A stretch of 64,000 nt of DNA, from the NCBI RefSeq assembly GCF_014191255.1, contig NZ_JACHWH010000001.1:1364001-1428000 (forward strand). The letters are read 5' to 3'. This DNA is from Amycolatopsis bartoniae. Its GTDB lineage: Bacteria > Actinomycetota > Actinomycetes > Mycobacteriales > Pseudonocardiaceae. Shown here piece after piece: positions 35,382 through 44,653 of the stretch. Position numbers and translations under genes: made by a program. Each line of letters opens with the position of its first letter. Within the stretch, counting starts at the first letter, position 1. The notes beneath the pieces were generated by a model that had not been told where the DNA came from, searched no databases, and saw nothing but the letters and a program-made list of their open reading frames with translations.

Positions 35382-36278
35382 TCAGCCCGCGGGCTGGGCC
35401 ACCTCCACCGGTTCCTTCTTCGGTTCCTTCCTCGGCTCCGGCACGATCTCGATGCGCTTCGCCGCGGGGGGTTCCACCTGCAGCAACGGGGTGGCGTCGG
35501 CCAGGAGCTTCTGCGTCTTGTGGAGCTGGTCGGTGGTGCGGCGGCGCAGGGCGTCGAGCGCGTCGGCCTTGCGTTGTGCCTGGTCGAGGAGCTGCCGGGC
35601 CTTCTCGGCGGCCTCCGCGACCATCTTCTCGCACTTCTCGGCGGCCTCCCGCTCCTGCTTCGCGATGCCCTCCATCGCCGTCGCCCGGCGCTGGCGCATC
35701 GCCTCCTCGAAGTCCTTTTCCACCTGCTCACGGCGTTGCGCGGCCTGCTCGTCCAGGCGGTGCCGCGTCTCCGCGGCCTCGCTGGTCATCGCCTCGACCT
35801 CGGCCTTCGTGCGCCGCATCATCTCCTCGTGCTCGGCCGCGGCCTCGCGCCTGCGCGCGTCGACCTCCGCGACCAGGCGTTCGTGCCGCTCACGCAACCG
35901 TTGCGCGGCCTGGTCGGCCGCCGCCCAGCTGCGTTCGGCCGCGGCGCGCGCCCGCTCGGTGATCTCCTTGGCCTCGTCCTCGGCCAGCTCGACCATCCGC
36001 AGCAGGCGCTCGCTGAGCCCGTCGGCCTCGATCGGGGTGCGGCTGATGCGGTCGACCTTCTCGCGCAGCCGGTCGTTCTCGCTGCGCAGCTCTTCCAGCT
36101 GCCGCGCGAGGTTCTCCGCGCTGGCCGCCGCCGCGTCCCGGTCGGAGATCACCATCCGCAGGTCTGCCTCGACCCGCTGCACGTACCGGCGGACCTGACG
36201 CACGTCGTACCCGCGCCAGGTCCGGTCGAAGTCCGTGCGGAGTGGAACCAGATCCTCGCGAGAGTCAACGCCCGCCAT
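35382..36278 (-). CDS. DivIVA-domain coiled-coil protein
   Basis: A 298-residue protein beginning at the ATG at 36278, placed 6 bp after GGGAGG. An N-terminal DivIVA-like motif (FDRTWRGYDVRQVRRYVQRVEADL) is followed by an almost continuous coiled coil from about residue 55 to 250, rich in Ala/Glu/Arg, and a Pro/Lys tail (EPRKEPKKEPVEV). DivIVA/Wag31/FilP-type proteins mark poles or form cytoskeletal filaments. This one lacks the short C-terminal block of Wag31, so a Scy/FilP-like structural role is more likely. It stands alone. Confidence 0.8.
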   Translation of the reverse strand: MAGVDSREDLVPLRTDFDRTWRGYDVRQVRRYVQRVEADLRMVISDRDAAAASAENLARQLEELRSENDRLREKVDRISRTPIEADGLSERLLRMVELAEDEAKEITERARAAAERSWAAADQAAQRLRERHERLVAEVDARRREAAAEHEEMMRRTKAEVEAMTSEAAETRHRLDEQAAQRREQVEKDFEEAMRQRRATAMEGIAKQEREAAEKCEKMVAEAAEKARQLLDQAQRKADALDALRRRTTDQLHKTQKLLADATPLLQVEPPAAKRIEIVPEPRKEPKKEPVEVAQPAG

Positions 36279-36328
36279 CAGCACCTCCCGAAGCGACAGT
36301 CCTCAGTGGACTATTGAGCCGAAACCCG

Positions 36329-37561
36329 TTACTGCCAAGCATCCTCTTTCCGAGGCGTCTCGTCCACCAGCTTGGCCGGTTCAGCGTAATTTTCCAGTGT
36401 GACGCTCTCGGCCTTGCCCCCGAGATCACCCGTCAGCAACCGCCGCCACGGTCCGGCGAGCATCGCGCGGGCCGTCAGATTTCCGATCCCGATCATCGCG
36501 CGCCCCTTCGGCAGGAACATCTTTACCCCACCAGGCATGGGTTTCCGGTTCTCCCGGACGTAGTCGTCGAGCACCTCCCGGTACCGCGCGAACGCCCGCC
36601 GGTGGTCGCCGCGCGCCGCGGCCAGCTCACCCGCGAGGACGTATGCCTCGACGATCGCCATGCTCGTGCCCATGCCGATCGAACCGGCCGACACCGCGTC
36701 CCCGAGCAGCGCCACCCGCCCCCGCGACCACTCGCCGACCGACACCACGCTCTCCCGGTCGTAGTAGAAATCCGTTGTCTCCCACATGGATTCGAGCATC
36801 CGAGGCACGTGCCAGCCCTCGCCGGCCATGGCGTCGGCGACGAGCTGCTTCTGCCCCGCGACGTCGTGGCGGTCGTACTCGCGCGCGGGCCCGGCGAAGA
36901 AGAACATGCCACGCGTCCGCCCGCCGCGGGTGGGGTAGAGGCTCGCGCGCTTGCGGCCCGGCATGACGTACATCCGCTGCGTGTCGCCCAGTTCCAGCCC
37001 GAGGTCGGCCGCGAAGATCACCTTGGCGTAGCCCTGGTCGCGCACGAAACCGGACTCCGGACCGAAAACCAGGCGCCGCACGTTCGAGTGCAGCCCGTCC
37101 GCCCCGAAGACGAGGTCGAACCGGCGTGACGCGCCGCTCGCGAAGGTCACGTCCACCCCGGCCGTGTGCTCGTGTATCGCGGCGATGGAGTCGTCGAAGA
37201 CGTATTCGGCGTCCTGAGTGGCCTCGAACAGGACCCGCGCCAGGTCGGCGCGCAGGATCTCGAGGTCGGCGATGACCCCGCCCGAGTGCCCGCTCAGCTC
37301 GCTGCCCCAGTGCCACAGCACCCGGTCGTCCCGGTCCACCGTGCTCATCCCGCGGACTCCCGTGTGGTGCGCGCGCACTTCGTCCAGCAGTCCCATGCGG
37401 TCGAGCACCTCCCGCGCCGCGCCGCGCACGTCGACCGCCTGCCCGCCGGTGCGCAGCCCGGGCGCCCGCTCCACCACGGTCACGTCGTAGCCGTACCGCC
37501 GCAGCCAGTAGGCCAGTGCGGGGCCGGCGATGCTTGCTCCAGAGATCAGCACCTGTGTCAT
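36329..37561 (-). CDS. FAD-dependent aromatic-type monooxygenase
   Basis: A 410-residue group A flavoprotein monooxygenase. The dinucleotide fold is VLISGASIAGPALAYWLRR at residues 3-21, with FDLVFGADGLHSNVR (the DG motif) and GRVALLGDAVSAGSIGMG (the second FAD motif) further on. Such enzymes hydroxylate phenolic or polyketide rings, or inactivate antibiotics such as tetracycline and rifampicin. The start is the ATG at 37561. A GntR-TetR fusion regulator is divergent, with several repeats in the 106-bp gap. Confidence 0.9.
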   Translation of the reverse strand: MTQVLISGASIAGPALAYWLRRYGYDVTVVERAPGLRTGGQAVDVRGAAREVLDRMGLLDEVRAHHTGVRGMSTVDRDDRVLWHWGSELSGHSGGVIADLEILRADLARVLFEATQDAEYVFDDSIAAIHEHTAGVDVTFASGASRRFDLVFGADGLHSNVRRLVFGPESGFVRDQGYAKVIFAADLGLELGDTQRMYVMPGRKRASLYPTRGGRTRGMFFFAGPAREYDRHDVAGQKQLVADAMAGEGWHVPRMLESMWETTDFYYDRESVVSVGEWSRGRVALLGDAVSAGSIGMGTSMAIVEAYVLAGELAAARGDHRRAFARYREVLDDYVRENRKPMPGGVKMFLPKGRAMIGIGNLTARAMLAGPWRRLLTGDLGGKAESVTLENYAEPAKLVDETPRKEDAWQ

Positions 37562-37564
37562 GCG

Positions 37565-37654
37565 TACACCGTACAAACACTTTGAGTACGGCGTAAAGAT
37601 TACTAGTGCACCCTTGTTATAGTGCGAGAACGAGGAGCACCGCCCTAGTGCACC
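37565..37654. promoter_or_regulatory. Repeat-rich divergent operator region
   Basis: An inverted repeat TACaCCGTAC (37565-37574) / GTACGGcGTA (37586-37595) is followed by two direct copies of CTAGTGCACC (37603-37612 and 37645-37654), spaced 42 bp. Two motif types suit a regulator that has two different DNA-binding domains. Confidence 0.55.
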
Positions 37655-37667
37655 GGAAGGGTTGGAG

Positions 37668-38558
37668 ATGACGCACCCGTACGCCAGGATCGTCACGGAG
37701 CTGCGGCGCCGGATCGCCTCGGGCGAGCTGCGCCCCGGCGACCGGGTGCCGTCCACGCGGCAGCTGACGCAGGAGTGGGGCGTCGCGATGGCCACCGCGA
37801 CGAAGGCGCTGACCACGCTGCGGCAGGAGGGCCTGGTGCGCGCCGTGCAGGGGGTCGGCACGGTCGTCGCCGACGGACGGTCGCCGCGGACCGGCACCGA
37901 GCAGGAGCTGACGCGCGAGCGCATCGTGCGGGCCGCGATCGAGATCGCCGACGGCGAGGGGCTCGCGGCGGTGTCCATGCGCAGGATCGCGACCGACCTC
38001 GGCGTCGCCACGATGTCGCTGTACCGGCACGTCCCGGGCAAGGACGACCTCGTGGTGCTGATGGCCGACGCCGCGATCGCCGAGGAGCCGCTGCCCGACG
38101 TCCCGCCACCGGGCTGGCGCGAGCGGCTGGAGTACTCGTCCCGGCTGCAGTGGCGGCTCTACCACCGGCACCGCTGGCTCGCCGGCGCCATTTCGATGAC
38201 AAGGCCGCAGGCGCTGCCGAACGCCATCCAGCACACCGAATGGTCCCTGCGGGCGCTCGCCGGGCTGGACCCGAAGACGATGCTCTACGCCTACTTGACG
38301 GTTTTCGGCTTCGTGCGCGGTGTCGCGGTGAACCTGGAGGCCGAGGCGCAGGCGGAACAGGACACCGGCCTCACCCCGGACGAGTGGATGGAAACGCAGG
38401 AGGGCCTGCTGGAGCCGCTCGCGGCGAACGGCGACCTGCCCGCGTTCCGGGAACTGATCACCCACGACATCGACTTCGACCTCGACGATCTCTTCGAGTT
38501 CGGCCTGGCGCGTCTTCTCGATGGGCTGGAGAAACTCCTCGTACCGCCGATGCGGTGA
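37668..38558 (+). CDS. Fusion regulator: GntR-type winged helix plus TetR-type HTH and ligand domain
   Basis: A 296-residue protein with two DNA-binding modules. Residues ~1-70 are a GntR winged helix (ELRRRIASGELRPGDRVPS, then TRQLTQEWGVAMATATKAL). Residues ~80-130 are a TetR HTH (ERIVRAAIEIADGEGLAAVSMRRIATDLG then MSLYRHVPGKDDLV). A TetR C-terminal ligand domain follows to the end. The ATG at 37668 is chosen over a TTG at 37662. It faces an FAD monooxygenase that it probably controls. The fusion is known in actinobacteria but uncommon. Confidence 0.88.
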   Translation: MTHPYARIVTELRRRIASGELRPGDRVPSTRQLTQEWGVAMATATKALTTLRQEGLVRAVQGVGTVVADGRSPRTGTEQELTRERIVRAAIEIADGEGLAAVSMRRIATDLGVATMSLYRHVPGKDDLVVLMADAAIAEEPLPDVPPPGWRERLEYSSRLQWRLYHRHRWLAGAISMTRPQALPNAIQHTEWSLRALAGLDPKTMLYAYLTVFGFVRGVAVNLEAEAQAEQDTGLTPDEWMETQEGLLEPLAANGDLPAFRELITHDIDFDLDDLFEFGLARLLDGLEKLLVPPMR

Positions 38559-38610
38559 CACGCTGGGTAGCTCCGTGATCGTTCCTGGACCGAACCCGTA
38601 GCCTAACCGG

Positions 38611-40026
38611 GTGACCGGGACGGAAACGCAGGACGAGGGACGCCTGATCGCCGGCCGCTACCGGCTCGAGCGCCGCATCGGCGGCGGCGCGATGGGCGTG
38701 GTGTGGCTCGCGAAGGACGAGTTGCTCGACCGGACCGTCGCGCTGAAACAGCTGCTCCTGCCCGCGACGCTGAACGAAGAGGAGACCGAGCACGCGCGCA
38801 AGCGCTCGGCGCGCGAGGCCCGCATCGCGGCGCGGCTGCAGCACCGGCACGCCATCACGGTGTTCGACGTGGCCGACGACGACGGCATGCCCGTGCTGGT
38901 CATGGAGTACCTGCCGTCGCAGAGCCTCGCCGAGGTGCTCAACGCCCGCGGGCCGCTGCCGCCCGCGGAGGTCGCGCGGATCGGTTCGCAGGCGGCGCAC
39001 GCGCTCGCCGCCGCGCACGAGGCGGGCATCGTGCACCGTGACGTCAAGCCCGGCAACATCCTGCTCGGTGAGGACGGCACCGCCAAGATCACCGACTTCG
39101 GCATCTCGCGCGCGGCGGACGACGGCACGCTCACCGGCAGCGGTGCGTTCGCGGGGACGCCCGCCTTCCTGGCGCCCGAGGCCGCGCGCGGCGAGAAGCC
39201 CACCGCGGCGTCCGACGTGTTCTCGCTCGGCGCGACGCTCTACGCGATCGTCGAGGGCCGCTTCCCCTACGGCGACTCCGAGAACCAGATGGCGCTGCTG
39301 TACGCCGCGGCCGCGGGTCGTTTCAGCCCGCCGCAGAAGGCGGGCCCGCTGACCGACCTGCTGAACCGGATGATGAGCTTCGCGCCCGAGGACCGGCCGA
39401 CGATGGCCGCGGCGGCCGCCGAGCTGGAGAAGATCGTCGCCCCGGTGGTCCGGGACCGGCGCCGCACCGCGGTGGTGTGGGCGAGTGTGGCGGCGGTGGT
39501 CGTCATCGCCGCCATCGTCACCACGGTGCTGCTGGTGAACCGGGGTTCCGGGGAGAACAACGCCGCTCCGCCCGCCACGTCCTCCGCCGCTCAGCCGCCC
39601 GCGTCGTCGTCCTCGCAGCAGCAGGCGGCACCGCCGCCGGCCACCTCCAGCCAGGCGGCCACCTCGTCGTCCTCGGCCGCGCCGCCGGCCTCGCCGTCCA
39701 CGCAGGCCAGCACCGGCACGGGTGCCGCGACCACCGACCCGGTGCAGTTCATGCGCGACTACTACGGCCGGATGCCGGGCGGGACGGACATCGGCTGGAC
39801 CGAGCTCAGCCCGGCGATGCAGGCGCGGGTCGGCCACGCCTACTACCTGCGGTACTGGAGCGAGATGAGCAGCTTCCAGGTGACCAGCGGCCCCAGCCCG
39901 GCCGGTCCCAACGCCGTGGTGGCGACCCTCGACTTCGTCCAGAACGGCAAGCACTACCACGAGGTCCACCGCATCACACTGATCAACAGCGGCGGCAAGT
40001 TGCTCATCGACAGCGACAACGTCTGA
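38611..40026 (+). CDS. Membrane Ser/Thr protein kinase (Pkn type)
   Basis: A 471-residue Hanks-type kinase from a GTG start. Kinase domain residues ~16-270: glycine loop RIGGGAMGVVW, Lys in TVALKQLLL, catalytic loop HRDVKPGN, DFGISRA, activation segment ending in GTPAFLAPE. A membrane helix lies at about 286-310 (VVWASVAAVVVIAAIV). A Ser/Pro/Gln-rich linker and an extracytoplasmic domain (~377-471) follow; its YYGRMPGG...LSPAMQAR pattern is NTF2-like. No PASTA repeats are present, so it is not a PknB-type cell wall sensor. Confidence 0.93.
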   Translation: MTGTETQDEGRLIAGRYRLERRIGGGAMGVVWLAKDELLDRTVALKQLLLPATLNEEETEHARKRSAREARIAARLQHRHAITVFDVADDDGMPVLVMEYLPSQSLAEVLNARGPLPPAEVARIGSQAAHALAAAHEAGIVHRDVKPGNILLGEDGTAKITDFGISRAADDGTLTGSGAFAGTPAFLAPEAARGEKPTAASDVFSLGATLYAIVEGRFPYGDSENQMALLYAAAAGRFSPPQKAGPLTDLLNRMMSFAPEDRPTMAAAAAELEKIVAPVVRDRRRTAVVWASVAAVVVIAAIVTTVLLVNRGSGENNAAPPATSSAAQPPASSSSQQQAAPPPATSSQAATSSSSAAPPASPSTQASTGTGAATTDPVQFMRDYYGRMPGGTDIGWTELSPAMQARVGHAYYLRYWSEMSSFQVTSGPSPAGPNAVVATLDFVQNGKHYHEVHRITLINSGGKLLIDSDNV

Positions 40027-40137
40027 GCGTGCTCGCTCGACCGGATTGAAGTCGAAGTAGATTGTCAACATTCCGGAAGTAGGTCAGTCCAGATGTCGCA
40101 TTGACGGCAAGTCGTATCGCCGGATTGTTGACAATGA
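40027..40137. other. AT-rich convergent gap with two inverted copies of the 12-bp word
   Basis: ATTGTCAACATT at 40061-40072 and ATTGTTGACAAT at 40124-40135 are in opposite orientations, 63 bp apart, between the kinase and methyltransferase stops. They could form a weak long-range hairpin. No ordinary GC-rich terminator is visible. Confidence 0.5.
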
Positions 40138-41286
40138 TCAGAACGGAATTCTGGACGCTTCGCACAGAAAGGCGACCGGAGACCGGCCGATCCTGGTGAG
40201 CACCACCGTCGCCTCGCCGTCGCCGCGCGGTTTCAGGCGTTTCCGCAGCGCGTCCGGGTCGACGTCCAGGCCGCGCACGAGGATCTCCAGCCGGCCCACG
40301 TCGTGCCGCTTCAGCAGCGGCTTCAGGGTCTTCTCGCTGTACGGGCCGTGCTCGACGATCCGGAACGCCCGCACGCCCGGCGGCGGGGTGTCCCCCGTGA
40401 GGTAGGCGATGCGCTCGTCCAGCTGCCACAGACCGTGCCGCGCGCCGTAGTGCTTCACCAGCCCGGCGCGCACCACCGCGCCATCCGGATCGACGATCCA
40501 CTCCCCCGGCGCCCCGGCCGGAACGTCGTCCGGTTCGTCCGAGGTCACCGTCCACTGTGGACCGTCGCTGCGCAGGACCGTCGCCCGGCGGGCCGTCGAA
40601 GCGAGGTCGCCCGTCCACAGGCACGCCTCGCGGACCTGGCCGTCCAGCGACACCAGCTCGACCTCGTCCGCCCACGGCAGCGCCGTCCAGTCCAGGCCCG
40701 GTGAACACTTGACGGCCAGGTCACGCCCGGCGTACACCTCGGCGAGGCCGTCCAGCGGCGGCGCGAAGTCCTCCGGCCGCCACTTCCGCCCCCGCGCGTC
40801 GCGCCGGGCCGGGTCGGCGACCACCACCGTGCCCCGGCTGACCGGGCGCAACGCGTCGGCGCGCACCAGCGGCACGTCCGGGCAGTTGTGCCGGGCCATC
40901 GCGAGCCGCACTTCGTCCACATCGGACCCCAGCGTCCGGCGGGCAACCTTCGCGAGCTCCGCCAGGTCCGCGCCGATCGAGCAGGTCACATCGTGCACGT
41001 CGCGGCCGGTCAGCCGGGACGCACGGTGCCGGGCCACGGCCGAAGCGCTCGCCTGCTGCAGCGCCTCGCTCGTGTACAGCCAGCCCTCGGCGTCGAGCTT
41101 CACCTTCGCCTTGCGCCGCAGCACCACGGTCTCGAGCACCGCGGCGGCGCGCTCACCGGCGACGCGGCGCGCCGCCTCCACGTCCGCTATCCGCGAGGCG
41201 TCCAGCGCGGCGCACTCGGCGAGGACGCGGACGCCCTCCGCCGAGCGCAGGAACGCGACGTCGTCGAGCGAGAACGCGTACGGCAA
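40138..41286 (-). CDS. THUMP-like domain SAM-dependent methyltransferase-type protein
   Basis: A 382-residue protein. The central region has methyltransferase-like features (DVTCSIGADLAELAKVA for the SAM loop, VVVADPARRDARGRKW at the DPxR-type catalytic site). The C-terminus matches the THUMP-like domain (FRIVEHGPYSEKTLKPLL, RLEILVRGLDVDPDALR). RNA methylation is the likely job, though the substrate is not known. It starts with TTG at 41286 directly after the stop codon of the upstream gene, since an in-frame TAG precedes it; no later start keeps the conserved N-terminus. Confidence 0.82.
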   Translation of the reverse strand: MPYAFSLDDVAFLRSAEGVRVLAECAALDASRIADVEAARRVAGERAAAVLETVVLRRKAKVKLDAEGWLYTSEALQQASASAVARHRASRLTGRDVHDVTCSIGADLAELAKVARRTLGSDVDEVRLAMARHNCPDVPLVRADALRPVSRGTVVVADPARRDARGRKWRPEDFAPPLDGLAEVYAGRDLAVKCSPGLDWTALPWADEVELVSLDGQVREACLWTGDLASTARRATVLRSDGPQWTVTSDEPDDVPAGAPGEWIVDPDGAVVRAGLVKHYGARHGLWQLDERIAYLTGDTPPPGVRAFRIVEHGPYSEKTLKPLLKRHDVGRLEILVRGLDVDPDALRKRLKPRGDGEATVVLTRIGRSPVAFLCEASRIPF

Positions 41287-42255
41287 CTACAGCTCGACCG
41301 GCGCGGACGGCTTGATCCCGGTGATCATCACGTTGTAGAACAGCTCACGCGGCAGCAGCCGGGCCAGCACCTTCTTGTCCAGCGCGGAAAGCCGCAGCCA
41401 CAGGTGGTAGGCGAACATCCGCCACCGCACGGTCAGCTTCTCCTGCGGCACGGCCGCCTCGAACGTGCGGATGGGCCATCCGGCCAGCGCCGCCGCGAAC
41501 TCCTCGGTGACCGCCTTGACGTCCACCGCGCCCGCGCCCAGCGCCATCCGCTCCAGGTCGCTCGGGTCGAACGTATGGATGTCGACCACGGCCTCCAGCG
41601 CCGCCGCGCGCGAGGACTCGTCGAGCTCCTCCTGCGGACGGCGCCACGAGTTCAGCGGGCCCAGCTTGGTGACGTTGGTCGTCAGCCACCAGGTGAGCTG
41701 GCCGAGCTTGCGCGCGTACCGGTCGCCGATCTTCGTCGGCTCACCGGCGAACACGAACCGCCCGCCCGGCTTGAGCACCCGCAGCACCTCGCGCAGCGCG
41801 GCCTGCACGTCCGGGATGTGGTGCAGCACCGCGTGCCCGACGACGAGGTCGAAGCTGTTGTCCTCGTACGGGATCCGCTCCGCGTCGGCCACGCGACCGT
41901 CCACGTCGAGGCCCAGCTTCTCGGCGTTGCGCAGCGCCACCTGCACCATGCCCGGCGACAGATCGGTGACCGAGCCCTTCTTGATGACGCCGCCCTGCAT
42001 GAGGTTCAGCAGGAAGAAACCGGTGCCGCTGCCCAGTTCCATCGCCGTCGGGTACGGCTGGCCGTCGGTGCCCGCGACGGCGTTGAACACGTCGGTGGCG
42101 TAGGAGATGCAGCGCTCGTCGTACGAGATCGACCACTTCTCGTCGTAGGTGCCGGCCTCCCAGTCGTGGTAGAGGACGTTGGCCAGCTTCGGGTCCTGGT
42201 ACGCGGCCTGGACCTCTTCGGCCGTGGCATGCGGGTGCGGTGCGGGATCCGTCAC
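41287..42255 (-). CDS. Class I SAM-dependent methyltransferase (type 11)
   Basis: A 322-residue methyltransferase. Motif I is AMELGSGTGFFLLNLM, an acidic loop follows in VTDLSPGMVQVA, post-I in PYEDNSFDLVVGHAVLHHI, and motif III in LREVLRVLKPGGRFVF. The long C-terminal region resembles actinobacterial proteins of unknown substrate. It starts with GTG 1 bp after the enoyl-CoA hydratase stop and ends where the THUMP-like gene starts, so the order ABC ATPase, hydratase, methyltransferase, THUMP protein is one unit. Confidence 0.87.
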   Translation of the reverse strand: MTDPAPHPHATAEEVQAAYQDPKLANVLYHDWEAGTYDEKWSISYDERCISYATDVFNAVAGTDGQPYPTAMELGSGTGFFLLNLMQGGVIKKGSVTDLSPGMVQVALRNAEKLGLDVDGRVADAERIPYEDNSFDLVVGHAVLHHIPDVQAALREVLRVLKPGGRFVFAGEPTKIGDRYARKLGQLTWWLTTNVTKLGPLNSWRRPQEELDESSRAAALEAVVDIHTFDPSDLERMALGAGAVDVKAVTEEFAAALAGWPIRTFEAAVPQEKLTVRWRMFAYHLWLRLSALDKKVLARLLPRELFYNVMITGIKPSAPVEL

Positions 42256-42256
42256 G

Positions 42257-43036
42257 TCATTTCCCTTCGAAGGTGGCCTTGCCCGGGCCGTTCTCGATGA
42301 ACGACCGCATCCCGTTCTCCTGGTCCTGGGTCGCCCAGAGGGCGGTGAACAGGTACGTCTCCAGCTTGAGCCCGCTGGCGAGGTCGCCGTCGAGCCCGCC
42401 GTCGATGGCGGCCTTGGCGTTGGCGAGCGCGACCGCGGGTCCGTTCGCGAACTGCGCGGCCCACTTGTGCGCCGCCGCGTACACGTCGTCGGGCGCCACG
42501 AGCTCGTCGACGATGCCGAGGCTCAGCGCCTCCTCGGCCTTCGCGAACCGGCCCGTGAACACGAGGTCCTTCGCCTTGCTGGGGCCGACGAGCCGCGCGA
42601 GCCGCTGCGTGCCGCCCGCACCGGGGATGATGCCGAGCAGGATCTCCGGCTGGCCGACCTTGACGTTGTCACCGGCGATGCGCCGGTCCGCGGCCAGCGC
42701 CAGCTCGAGGCCGCCGCCGAGGGCGTAGCCGGTGATCGCGGCGACCGTGGGCTTCGGGATCGCGGCCACCGCGGCGACGGTGCCCTGCAGCGCCGCGCCG
42801 AAGGTGCGCATCTCCGCGTACGAGCGGGCGGCCATCTCCTTGACGTCCGCGCCACCGCAGAAGGTCTTCTCCCCGCCGTACAGGATCACCGCGCGCACGT
42901 CGGCGCGCTCGCCCGCCTCGCGGGCCGCTTCGCCCAGCTCGGCCTGCACCTGGTCGTTGATGGCGTTGACCGGCGGGCGCTCCAGCCGGATCGTGCCGAT
43001 CCCGCCGTCCACCTCGAGCCGTACGAACTCGCCCAC
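42257..43036 (-). CDS. Enoyl-CoA hydratase/isomerase family protein
   Basis: A 259-residue crotonase. Oxyanion-hole segments are GGADVKEMAARSY and ALGGGLELALAADRRIAG, with a catalytic Glu in PEILLGIIPGAGGTQRL. It should hydrate or isomerise 2-enoyl-CoA in fatty acid or amino acid breakdown. The GTG at 43036 has GAGGAGG upstream; the frame continues without family similarity beyond it. Confidence 0.9.
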   Translation of the reverse strand: MGEFVRLEVDGGIGTIRLERPPVNAINDQVQAELGEAAREAGERADVRAVILYGGEKTFCGGADVKEMAARSYAEMRTFGAALQGTVAAVAAIPKPTVAAITGYALGGGLELALAADRRIAGDNVKVGQPEILLGIIPGAGGTQRLARLVGPSKAKDLVFTGRFAKAEEALSLGIVDELVAPDDVYAAAHKWAAQFANGPAVALANAKAAIDGGLDGDLASGLKLETYLFTALWATQDQENGMRSFIENGPGKATFEGK

Positions 43037-43071
43037 GCTGGCATCCTCCTCGATTGTTACTGGCCAGTACC

Positions 43072-43875
<804 letters not shown>

Positions 43876-43977
43876 GTGCCCATTGTGGTCATAGTTGGCG
43901 CCTGCGGTGGCAGCGGCCCCGTACCAGCAGGTGGGACTTCACGCGGGGTAGCGCACGGTGGTGGCAGGATGCGTTGT

Positions 43978-44160
43978 GTGAGCACTCCGCCGTTCGCGCG
44001 CCCCGCGGGCCCGTTCTGGCGCGACCGTGCCGTCGACCTGCTCCTCGTCGCCTCGTGTGGCTGTACCGGCTCGTTCCGCAGCCACGACGACGATCACCAC
44101 CGAGGAGCTTCCGTTGACCCAGACCGTTCTCGACTTCGAAATCCACCCGCGCCTGGCTGA
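43978..44160 (+). CDS. Cys-type leader peptide (attenuator uORF) of the cysteine dioxygenase operon
   Basis: A 60-codon open frame from GTG 43978 whose end overlaps the dioxygenase start by 47 bp in another frame. It contains RAVDLLLVASCGCTG, fitting the R-x-VDL-xx-VAS...C pattern of the cysteine-responsive leader peptides described in mycobacteria (Ms5788A type, ahead of cysteine/sulfur genes). CAGGAT at 43965-43970 ends 7 bp before the GTG, which suits a leaderless transcript. Stalling at Cys codons 27 and 29 would then set access to the dioxygenase start. Assignment is inference from motif and position. Confidence 0.65.
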   Translation: MSTPPFARPAGPFWRDRAVDLLLVASCGCTGSFRSHDDDHHRGASVDPDRSRLRNPPAPG

Positions 44161-44653
44161 AACCGGCCTGCCCGGGCTGCTGCACCCGTCCCGTCTGTTG
44201 TGGACGGCCGCCGAGCTGGCCGACCTGACCAAGCGCGTCACACGCGAGCTGGCCGAGCCGCTGGCGGACGTGCTGCGCTTCGACTCCGACCAGCGCTGGT
44301 GGGCGCGCCTCGCGCTCACCGACGGCGTGGAGCTGTGGCTGTTGTCGTGGCTGCCCGGCCAGCACACGCAGCCGCACGACCACGGCGGCGCGGCGGGTTC
44401 GTTCACGGTGTTGCAGGGCGAACTGGCCGAGGAGTACCGCTACCCCGGCGGCCCGATCCGGTCACGCAGCCACGTCGCGGGCGCCGGGCTCGGCTTCGGG
44501 GCTGGGCGGGCCCACCAGGTGGTCAACAGGGGCGACGCCCCGGCGGCGAGCGTGCACGCGTACTCGCCGCCCCTCGTGCCGACGCGGGAGTACGCGTCGC
44601 TGGCCGACGTACCCAGCGAGATCCCGCCCCTGCCGGTGATACTCGGGCGATGA
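44114..44653 (+). CDS. Cysteine dioxygenase family protein
   Basis: A 179-residue cupin of the cysteine dioxygenase family, which oxidises L-cysteine to cysteine sulfinate with a non-heme iron. The metal site is seen in LPGQHTQPHDHGGAAGSF with the third His in GAGRAHQVVN; SVHAYSPPL closes the cupin. The start is the TTG at 44114 with GAGGAG 7 bp upstream; longer frames begin inside the leader peptide region and lack conservation. It is coupled to a rhodanese by ATGA overlap. Confidence 0.88.
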   Translation: MTQTVLDFEIHPRLAETGLPGLLHPSRLLWTAAELADLTKRVTRELAEPLADVLRFDSDQRWWARLALTDGVELWLLSWLPGQHTQPHDHGGAAGSFTVLQGELAEEYRYPGGPIRSRSHVAGAGLGFGAGRAHQVVNRGDAPAASVHAYSPPLVPTREYASLADVPSEIPPLPVILGR

